DNA of 64,000 nucleotides from Phaeodactylum tricornutum CCAP 1055/1 (lineage: Eukaryota; Bacillariophyta; Bacillariophyceae; Surirellales; Neidiaceae). The first letter of the stretch is position 1; each line of letters starts with the position of its first letter. The DNA lies in NCBI RefSeq assembly GCF_000150955.2, contig NC_011669.1, positions 2,300,993 through 2,364,992 on the forward strand. The letters run 5' to 3'. This document shows positions 42,519 to 50,774 of this stretch, piece by piece. Made by a program: the position numbers and the translations under genes. Under the pieces are notes generated by a model, which was not told the origin of the DNA, did not search any database, and saw only the letters and a program-made list of their open reading frames with translations.

Positions 42519-43016
42519 CGTTGGCGATGAGCTCGTAATCATTTACATTTTGACCCTTTACTGTTAAAAAATTCTTTTTACTGTTAGGTAAAAATTTTAC
42601 TGTGCAGTGTAAGCCCTCCACTGTGATTCGCGAGGAATAAATGTACCACCCTGTGTAATGTAAGTACTGTAAATCCGTTATTTGACGTAGCAGTAACGTA
42701 AATAGTTAGTTTACGGTTGCATAATGTTATTTTGATGTTAGCCAAATTGGGCTCCTCTGACCGAACTTACATTGCTACATTAATAGGTACGCCTGGCCGC
42801 CACTCGCAAATTTCCTTTCGCGGTTACCGTTTATGTTCACTCTTGTTTTCTCTTCGGCGCCCAACGGCTTCCTGCGGGAAGCGAATCCCAAACCCAACGC
42901 TTCCTCGCCTCCAGAAGCACATTGACCCCATTTTCCGAACAGACATATCATTGGTCTGGAGCATCGCGGTCGGTTCTTTGTTTGAAGAAAGGCGTTTCTT
43001 GGAGAAATATTGAGAA
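42519..43016. other. intergenic region rich in TTTACTGTTA motifs
   Basis: 498 bp. CTTTACTGTTA at about 42555, TTTTTACTGTTAGG at about 42577 and TTTTACTGTGCAG at about 42596 lie within 50 bp, just beyond the synthetase stop. No gene is seen. Confidence 0.45.
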
Positions 43017-43703
43017 ATGAAGAGGGGCCGCGATCAAGTACACGCCCCGACAACTGAAGAGCTGAACGCAGCGATTTCAAGCATTCTTCGTAATGTGCGT
43101 AGCGACTTCGTCTTTTCGACGACGATATAATTGTTTACTGCATCTCAAATGTTGACTTATTCTATTCTGCAGAACGAATCGTCATCCGTCAAAGAGATTT
43201 GCGACCTCATCACAAAAAATCACAAAGGCTGGACGCTTCCTGAACGACGGGTGGCAAAGTTTGTAAAACGCCAGAAGCAGGAAAGCAAAGCTCAAACGGA
43301 CGATGACGCGTCCCGAGTGAGTACTCCCAGTCTACTCCGAGCTCGGGGTGTGCTGGGTAGTGCTGTGAAAGGCACAAGTCGTAGTCTTCGCAAGGTCTTG
43401 TATATGGGTACCAAGAAAAAGGATCATGATGATGGGACTGAGCACTCAGAGTCGACTTCGTCGCCGCCCGTCGAAGTTGTTTCGTCGCAAAATTTGTTGC
43501 CGCCCTTGTCTTTCGACGATATGGAACCCGCTCGTATGCTAGATTTTGCGACACCGGAAAAAACAGAAACGAGGCCACTCGATGCAGAGGCGGCACCGGA
43601 TTCGGCCGTCGATGTACCTTTGCCAACTGTGTATCACGACGACAACAAAGGCAAGAAGGACTCTGGATTTTGTCAGCCTTGTGAAGGCTGTACAGTTTTG
43701 TGA
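43017..43703 (+). CDS. small CaaX-box protein with a winged-helix-like N-terminus, unknown
   Basis: Exons 43017-43094 and 43173-43703 (donor GTGCGT, acceptor CTGCAG, phase 0, intron 78 bp); 202 residues. The splice joins LNAAISSILRN to NESSSVKEICDLITKNHKGW, giving one coherent helical domain of about 60 residues (with WTLPERRVAKFVKR), reminiscent of winged-helix folds. The middle is Ser/Lys/Glu-rich and probably disordered. The protein ends CQPCEGCTVL: a CaaX box with terminal Leu (geranylgeranyl type) preceded by two further Cys that could be palmitoylated. It is therefore probably held on a membrane face. Family and role are unknown. It lies 0.5 kb downstream of the Pls-like synthetase on the same strand. 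Confidence 0.65.
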
Positions 43704-44304
43704 TGGAACAAGTGTATGAAAGCGCCGGTGTAAATGGGCAGGTGCAGCCAAGCCGCCCAAACGACACCAGGTTCGATGATGTCGCACAGAGATGATGCGA
43801 CCGATTACTGTCGTCCTTTTATGATGTGCTTCCACTTAGCCCTATAATTTTAAGCGATGGAGCAATGTGCGTAGTCTATGCAGCTGTGTTGCTTTTGTTC
43901 CTTGGCTACCACCCACAGATCACTACCGTGTTGGCTGAGATAATGTTCATGTAAGTTGCTCCTATTAGTGTTGCCCAATTATAAGACTTTGTTAAAATTG
44001 CAATGTATAATGTCCCGGACGACCATCCATCGCAGCGGAGGTGTAGTAGATATCCCAACAGAAATGCTTCGCTACGACGATTAGGAGAAGAATAGTTTTC
44101 TGTGAAAAGAAACATAACGCTGATAAAAATTACAAAACATAAAACTAAAGCAGAAAATTTTTAGCATCGAAAGCTAAGTGTAAGCGCAGTTTGCAAAACA
44201 GAGAAAACCGATCCCAAAACGAAAACGGAAAGAGCTACGGAAGCGGCCCACAAATATAGGTAGGCCAACACAATCTCAGTCTACAATCTAGCGATTGACT
44301 GTGA
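43704..44304. other. intergenic region before Mo25
   Basis: 601 bp, AT-rich toward the right end, with no supported gene. The ATTGACTGTGAAT motif at its end overlaps the Mo25 start. Confidence 0.45.
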
Positions 44305-44306
44305 AT
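44294..44306 (+). promoter_or_regulatory. ATTGACTGTGAAT motif at the Mo25 start
   Basis: Exact reverse complement of 53945-53957. It ends inside the first ATG of the Mo25 gene (44305), which makes the second ATG at 44311 a possible start. Confidence 0.25.
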
Positions 44307-45600
44307 GACCATGGCGAACGAAAGCCTCACTAGCAAACCCATTGCGGCCCCTTTTGAGTGGCTGGCAGGAGGCCTCTTCTTCGGAAAGAGCAAAGGAGGT
44401 ATTGAAAGCATCGACTCATGTAAGGACGTTTCATCGTTATTGAAAGGCATCGAGGAAAATCTTGCTGACATTTCGGCAGGAGGAGCACCGGCTTATTCGA
44501 ATGCAAATACTTCCTCTGCCACAACTGTCCCAGCCGAGCGTCAGCCCGAAGGCAACTCAACGCTAACGGCGCCGTCGCAGTTTTTGGCGGCTCGCATAGC
44601 TCGTCTGCGATTCTTGCTGTATGACGAACGGAGGCTTTCGTCTCAACAGGAATCGTGTTGGAGTACACCCGCCGTTGCGGCAGCTGTTCTGAAAGGGTTG
44701 ACGAGCACACCACTGCTCGAACTGATGCCGAATTTACTCGAGCATATGTGTGCGCTACCTTTCGAAAGTCGGAAACACGTGACGGCCGTGTTTGCGTATC
44801 TGCTAGTATCGGGTTTGGACGGTTCCGACGCCGCTCTGTATCTTCCCATTATGGAAGACTTTCGATCATACGTGGAAGCTGAATATGATCGACTGATGCA
44901 CATCATTGTTAGCGGACATGATGTAGCGAAACACGGTGCCTCCGATGTGTGTTTGCATTATGGTACTATGTACCGATCCTTCCTGAGGCATCCGTCGCTC
45001 TATCAGCTTCTGGTCGGCACGACTGCACGTGCCGAGCGTTATGTGTACCCATTTTTGGACAGCTACGTACATTTACCCAACTTTGAAGTGTCTAGCGACG
45101 CTATGGAGAGTCTGCGTTTAGTTTTCACGGCAGGAGGAGATCGTGTTGGTACCGAGGCCTCTCAACCTATGGCCGATCTAGTCGCCGACTTTTTCACTCG
45201 CGACTACGTCGCGATCTTTGACGAACGATTTAATCCCAAGCTCTTATCTGATACCGCCAATTACATGACACGCCGAGTTGCCTTGCAGATTTTGTCGACG
45301 CTACTCTTAACGCGCTCCAACTACAACGTCATGATACAATACGTAGCCTCTCGAGAGAACCTGATGCTGGTAATGAAATTGCTACGTGATAATTCTCCGC
45401 ACATTACGTGGGACGCCTTTCATGTTTTCAAAGTGTTTGTGGCGAATCCAAACAAGCCACAGGAAGTCATCAAGATTTTAAGAGACAATCAGGTTAAGCT
45501 GTGTCGTTATCTGACGACCCTTCATCAAGATAAGGAAGAGAACGATACTCAGTTCCGGGACGAAAAGGCCTTGATCATAACGACTATTGAAGCACTGTAA
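44305..45600 (+). CDS. Mo25/CAB39-like scaffold protein
   Basis: Single exon, 431 residues (429 if the second ATG is used). The C-terminal two thirds match Mo25: LCLHYGTMYRSFLRHPSLYQ, YMTRRVALQILSTLLLTRSNYN, DAFHVFKVFVANPNKPQEV and FRDEKALI, all helical repeats. Mo25 binds the pseudokinase STRAD and germinal-centre kinases and activates LKB1-type signalling; in fungi and plants related proteins act in cell polarity and division. It is longer than animal Mo25 (341) because of an N-terminal extension and a Ser/Thr/Ala-rich insert (around 58-92). It converges on the next gene with only 34 bp between stops. Confidence 0.9.
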   Translation: MTMANESLTSKPIAAPFEWLAGGLFFGKSKGGIESIDSCKDVSSLLKGIEENLADISAGGAPAYSNANTSSATTVPAERQPEGNSTLTAPSQFLAARIARLRFLLYDERRLSSQQESCWSTPAVAAAVLKGLTSTPLLELMPNLLEHMCALPFESRKHVTAVFAYLLVSGLDGSDAALYLPIMEDFRSYVEAEYDRLMHIIVSGHDVAKHGASDVCLHYGTMYRSFLRHPSLYQLLVGTTARAERYVYPFLDSYVHLPNFEVSSDAMESLRLVFTAGGDRVGTEASQPMADLVADFFTRDYVAIFDERFNPKLLSDTANYMTRRVALQILSTLLLTRSNYNVMIQYVASRENLMLVMKLLRDNSPHITWDAFHVFKVFVANPNKPQEVIKILRDNQVKLCRYLTTLHQDKEENDTQFRDEKALIITTIEAL

Positions 45601-45634
45601 ACGTAGATTTTAAAACATTACTCCAATCCAACTT

Positions 45635-47843
45635 TTATACATAATCTATTTGGTACATAGTGACGTGCTTTCGCAGGCCAACGCCAAAACGCAAGGCAGA
45701 AATCGCGTAGAGAATGAATATTGCCGCTAAAGTCGCCGCACTTTTTGCTTGGCTCTGGATGATGCGTGTTACATCGACAACGGACCATTCCGGGCATCGC
45801 TTTCTAGGATCAACGAGATCGCAATCAGTACAGCTTTCCGTCTGATCAAGAAAGCATGCAATCCGCCCACGCTCGCTTTCGCTGATCGGAATCGCCCGCA
45901 GAGATATAGAAAAAGCAATACTGGTGGCGAATGCCGTCGCTAACAAAACAACAATCACGCCAGCGATAAATACAAACAGAAAGATCATAATCAACTTTCG
46001 TCGTTTGTCGCGGGTGTTGAGAATAGAGTAAGCGGATATTCCCCATCCGAGGAGAGCGAGCACGAGAAACATTCCACCCAGACTCAGAAACAAAGGACCG
46101 AGAAAAGACGCTTGTGTCTGAGTTTCCGTACTCAGTCCGGATGACTCGGCGTAGCCAAAGACATAACCAATCACGAAGCTGCCGAACGTCGGCAAGGCCA
46201 ACCAGGCAGGAACGTTAGATTCACGGGACTTTTGAACTAAAGGTCGTGAGATTATTCCTTCCAACGTATTAATGTTTAACAAAAGCTACGAAGACAAAAG
46301 ACGGGTGGTTAGGAAACATAAAATGGTAGGCGCTGCATCCAGGATCCATGACACCTACCAAACAAATCAAAACCAAACCCACACCTGCGTTGATCCAGTA
46401 GTACGCAAGCATCCACTGTTCCATGTTGGACTGAGCTCTATTGCGTATTCCTGTACAAGCTGTGGAATTGTATTGAAAGAGGCACCAATCCACTTCTTCG
46501 GCTAGTGACATTAGCGGCACGGCACAAAGGGTATTGAAAGATTCTTGCGGGCTACAAAAGAAATATCGAAACCATGCCATGGCTTTGTCCCGCCACCAGT
46601 GTTTAATCCACACATCCGTAACCCTAAAGTAGTCGAACAGACCAATGACGAATAGAATCTCGAAGGGTGCCATCCACAAGAGAACCCACAAATAGCGAAT
46701 GGCGCCCATGAGGTTAACGTTCTGAATGACACGGACCGTCATGATGGCCGATACAAAAATGATAAAGGCCAAAATGCCCAAGCCGTAAACGGCTCCGTTG
46801 AGGTTCCAAAAGTTGAGAATGATTTGTATACGCTGCTGCGAATCCGCGGGAATTGTTTCGTTCGTGCCCAGATTCTCCGTAACATCGACGGATCGATCCA
46901 CCAGGCCGTCGCTCAAAGAAACCCAACCAAGCCAAACACAAGATGCCATCTGAAGTACGGCAATAAAGCAGCTTAACAGATTGAGACGCGCCAAGATTTC
47001 GCGGTCCGTTGGTTGTGTAAAGCCGTAGCACCAAAAACATGGCGCTCTCGTAACGATGAAGCCAGCAATCCGATTCCAACTTGGTCGTTTGTTCATCCAA
47101 GATGGCAGTCGATAACCGAACACGACCAACGGAACGCGGCTCTCCATTGGGATACTACCGTTGGAATCGTTGACATCTTCCCGGTCGTGGCCGGCCTCAC
47201 TGTCGTCTTCGTTGAAGCTGGCGTCACTAGCTGTAAATCCTTCCGATGCTTTTGACGATTCACCTCCGTGGCTATCTACGCGGCTTCGATGGTTCCGTTT
47301 CTGAAGATCGGATTCCACGTCGCCGCGTACGACATCGTACGCATCTACTTCCTCTTTCCTTTCTGAAAAATCCTCCAGTTCGCTGGCGACAAAATCTTCG
47401 GGTAGCTGTCTCATACTGCTCCGTTCCAAACCGTACAGTCGACGATTGGAATCTTTCGCAAAGGCGACTCTGCGGAACGAGGCATCTTTGCTCTCGTTAG
47501 GAGAATTGGAATCGGATTTGGAGTGCGGCAAGGCATTTAACATGGGCAAGGACAGAGTCGAACTCGAACTGTTTTGACTCCACAGACGGGGCCGAATGCC
47601 GGAAGCAATGTTCTGTCCACCGTTGGAGTTCCAGGGAGCCGCTGAATCGTCGTGGCTTCGTGAACGTGATCTTGGTGACGAACTCGCGTTCATATACTGC
47701 GACTGCGATCGAAACGGCAGGTGCCGACGACTCGCGTGTGGATTGGATGGTTGCAAGTGGGACTGGTGTCGTGCGCCCGACGGTGGCTCGGGAGCGTGTA
47801 CCAGGTCGTGAATGGACCATTCCAGCTCGTCGTCCGAGTCCAT
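45635..47843 (-). CDS. tandem double four-helix membrane protein, unknown
   Basis: Minus-strand exons 47843-46359 and 46285-45635, joined by a 73-bp GTAGGT...CGTAG intron (phase 0); 711 residues. The N-terminal ~270 residues are Ser/Arg/Asp-rich and hydrophilic. The first four-helix block includes LNLLSCFIAVLQMASCVWLGW, YGLGILAFIIFVSAIM, YLWVLLWMAPFEILFVIGL and WINAGVGLVLICL, with a Cys-containing loop before helix 4. The second block (FVIGYVFGYA, LFLSLGGMFLVLALLGW, LIMIFLFVFIAGVIVVLL, TLAAIFILYAISAL) also has a Cys-rich loop before its last helix, a tetraspanin-like layout. The second half has no ATG near its start, which supports the spliced model; two separate genes are the alternative. 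No family is recognised. Confidence 0.5.
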
Positions 47844-48540
47844 GATGGCAGCCTGTCAATAGGTAATGTAACGGTAGTTGTCTTGACTCTGTCGCCATGG
47901 ATTCACTGGCAAAAGAAGGAATTGGCCATGGCTGGGAGCCCCGCAACGATTGGGAACTCTCTGTCGAAGACGCGACTCGGTGATACCTGGAGTCCTAGAG
48001 TAACCCTGTTCGCAGTCAGAAAATAAGGGCTACAAGACACGAGTAGGTGGAGGTGGGTAACAGCAAATTGCCCTCCGACGACTCCCAGGCTAGAATCAAA
48101 GGGTTGAGCGATGGAAACGTCAAGGGCACGACACGAATCCCTTCGCGGAAGAAGAAAAAGTACGTACTCGTCCTCGACTCGAGTACAGATTTGGGACGAT
48201 TCCAAGAAAAGTATGTTTTTGAAATTCAATTGGGATTCGAAGTGATTGTGAGATGCTAATATCCCGGCCCAACGAGACTCCGTGAGGTGACGGATGGAAA
48301 TTCCCCCCTCGGCCATTCCCTGGGCACACCCACACGACACATTCCAATGTACACGACGACCTACCAAAGAGACCCCAATAATATTGCTACTCTTTCGTCA
48401 GTAACTGTAAAAACGTAAAACATTTTCTACAAACTCTCCATCGGAAGAGAGAGAGACAGAACTGTTTACCATTACCACATCCAGAAACTGCCTCTCCATT
48501 CCTCTCACCCATCAGTTGAGGAGGCGGAGCGTCACAAAAT
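47844..48540. other. divergent region before the GT-A-like gene
   Basis: 697 bp with no supported gene. It contains the 22-bp block at 48402-48423 also seen upstream of PFK2. Confidence 0.45.
48402..48423 (+). promoter_or_regulatory. 22-bp block shared with the PFK2 upstream region
   Basis: Starts TAACTGTAAAAACG; 21 of 22 bases agree with 7800-7821. It lies 118 bp before the start at 48541. Confidence 0.3.
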
Positions 48541-50448
48541 ATGCACGAATGGCATGCTTTGTCGCTGACTTCTCCGGTTGCCAAAGACCTAGGCCAAGCC
48601 GACCAGTCGACCATATCCGTTTCCAATCCAGAGTTCCCCCTTCCTCAAGGCCTGTCCTTTCACCGATGCTTTGTTGACCAAGTAACACAGCAAGTGCTTG
48701 TCAAGGACATTCAAACTCGTGAATTCGTTTGGGAAGGCTTTGATCAACGCCGCCGCGTTCAGCGCTATCACCTTTCGGATGTCGAGACAAATCCACACGA
48801 TCTCGACGAGCTTCCTCCCGAAAGCTTGTTGAGACTCCGGGACTTTCTCGAGTCGGCCACCGGTCTCAGACCGACGCATGCAGCCGTAGAGGAATTTAGT
48901 ATTCGGAAAATGAAACGCTCGGGTGAGTACGCTTCGAACCATACCGTCACCACGTTTGAATCCGTTCAGCTTCCCGCCCTCGATGTGGATCAGGACAGTG
49001 GCTCCTACTTTGTAGCTCAAATTCCCTTGCTCCAATCAGCTGTTCAGCACGTCAACAAGCCACGACGGCGTCAAGCCAACTGTTGGGAACTCGAGTCGAA
49101 TCGACATTCGACCGATATTGACATGCCCGCCCGATCGCTGCTGATCAAACGAAAAGACTTTCTCTGGAACTGGCGCAGCCAGATGATGGCTTCGGAAACC
49201 ACTACCGATCTCGTTTTGGTCGTCAAGCTGTACACTCTGCCAGAATCGCGGAACGAGGCTTCTCACATTGCGGACGATGACCTATTTGGCTATATTCCGT
49301 CACCGCAAGATCGGATACCCAAACCTCCGATGCCATCCCTGGAGGAGGTTTTGACGATCGTTATTACTACATCTCCCATTAAAAGTCACCCCTCTACCGA
49401 ACTGTTGGAACGCACCATGGAAACCTTTGTGCGAGCGGGAACGGACTTTGCCTACCGATGTCGCAAAGTCATTGTTTGCGACGGGTATCGCCAGGACGCG
49501 GCCGATGCAAAAGTCACCAAGAAACACACCAATCCGAAACAGGCCATGCGCAACGGCATTGTCAATCAAAATCAGGCCGAGAATTATCAAGCGTTTAAAA
49601 ATGCTTTGAAGGAAAAGTGCGCGGCTGCTCCCGTCGACACAGTATTTCAAAACTGTACAGTCGAAGAGTTGGACTCCCGACACGGCTATGGTTTCGCCTT
49701 GCGTCACGCCCTCCGCGAATGTGTAACTACTCCCTTTGTCTGCGTGATTCAGCACGACCGAACTTTTATGCGTCCGACGCCTATGACGCACGTGCTCAAC
49801 GCCATGTGGCATCATCCACGCATCAAGTACGTTGGGATGAGCATGCGTAGCAATCTGTTGTACCGGGATATATTTCTTGGCAAATACGGACGAGCCTATT
49901 TGGACGAACTCAATGCTTGCATTGAACGCCCGCCTGAGCTGCTGGTGGATGCGGCCGAATACGGTCCCAACAGCCGCTCGACCGAACTCATGGATTTCGC
50001 CACGGACAAGCTTCGCGACAATATCCTGGCGCTCACCGAGACGTACCGCGCCAGTGCCCAGGCCATACTGGAAGTTGAGCATCGACAAACATTAACCTCG
50101 TTACCCACACCGGGGAAGCACCAAATGAGTCTGACACCAACGCTATTTTGGTATGACAATATCCACGTAGTCGATACGGCCCATTATCGCGATTTTATCT
50201 TTCACGAGCCGTACCAGATGGTGGCTCGGGGGGGATTCGTAGAAGACAAATTGAGTCCGGTACTAAAACGAACCGTCGAGCGGCTGGGAATGCGGCAGGG
50301 TCACGCACGCTTTGGTTGCTATCTTCTTGACGATCATGCCGGAATGTTCTTTACGGGACATTTGGATGGAGGTAGCTACATGACAGCCGCGGCGAAAGAA
50401 ACGTTCGTTTTGGCCCAAACCGACAAGGAGGAAAAACCGGAGCTTTAA
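48541..50448 (+). CDS. GT-A-like glycosyltransferase-related protein, probable
   Basis: Single exon, 635 residues. The second half has a GT-A-like pattern: VLTIVITTSPIKSHPSTELL near 260-280, then CRKVIVCDGYR, then GFALRHALRECVTTPFVCVIQHD near 385-410, where QHD could be the DxD-like site. The WYDNIHV and GHARFGCYLLDD regions follow. The first ~230 residues (KMKRSGEYASNHTV, LLIKRKDFLWNW) are not recognised. No signal peptide or membrane helix is visible, so if it is a transferase it is probably cytosolic or peripheral. I know this pattern from unannotated stramenopile proteins; the activity is inferred. Confidence 0.55.
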   Translation: MHEWHALSLTSPVAKDLGQADQSTISVSNPEFPLPQGLSFHRCFVDQVTQQVLVKDIQTREFVWEGFDQRRRVQRYHLSDVETNPHDLDELPPESLLRLRDFLESATGLRPTHAAVEEFSIRKMKRSGEYASNHTVTTFESVQLPALDVDQDSGSYFVAQIPLLQSAVQHVNKPRRRQANCWELESNRHSTDIDMPARSLLIKRKDFLWNWRSQMMASETTTDLVLVVKLYTLPESRNEASHIADDDLFGYIPSPQDRIPKPPMPSLEEVLTIVITTSPIKSHPSTELLERTMETFVRAGTDFAYRCRKVIVCDGYRQDAADAKVTKKHTNPKQAMRNGIVNQNQAENYQAFKNALKEKCAAAPVDTVFQNCTVEELDSRHGYGFALRHALRECVTTPFVCVIQHDRTFMRPTPMTHVLNAMWHHPRIKYVGMSMRSNLLYRDIFLGKYGRAYLDELNACIERPPELLVDAAEYGPNSRSTELMDFATDKLRDNILALTETYRASAQAILEVEHRQTLTSLPTPGKHQMSLTPTLFWYDNIHVVDTAHYRDFIFHEPYQMVARGGFVEDKLSPVLKRTVERLGMRQGHARFGCYLLDDHAGMFFTGHLDGGSYMTAAAKETFVLAQTDKEEKPEL

Positions 50449-50774
50449 ACCATACCCGCTTGCAACGAGTTGCGCTAGGCAACGAACTACTCTAACGATA
50501 GATACTTATTCTGTGCATTCAGATGTAACAATTGCTTACTGTTAAATATAGAACGACACTCGTGACGTTTAAATCAGGTGGGCGCCATTTCCCCTATTTT
50601 TCTTCACCTTCCGACAGACACAAACACAGACCCCTGCACCTCTCGACCAAACGTCATCCTAAAAACACACGAAAGTAGCACGAATTCGATTCGGATTCCC
50701 TCGCAAAGACTGACCAAATCATTGTCCATTCAAACCATAAAGTCTGGGTTGTTGGTGATGGTTTGGTTGTAATT
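50449..50774. other. convergent 3' region
   Basis: 326 bp between convergent genes, with a GCTTACTGTTAAATAT motif at about 50530. No gene is seen. Confidence 0.4.

Noticed and set aside
45635-46282. Second membrane block as an independent gene
   Set aside because: The frame opens with TTG and has no ATG before its second helix, so splicing to the upstream exon was preferred, with moderate confidence.
49300-50088. 262-codon minus-strand frame
   Set aside because: Antisense to the GT-A-like gene; nothing recognisable.
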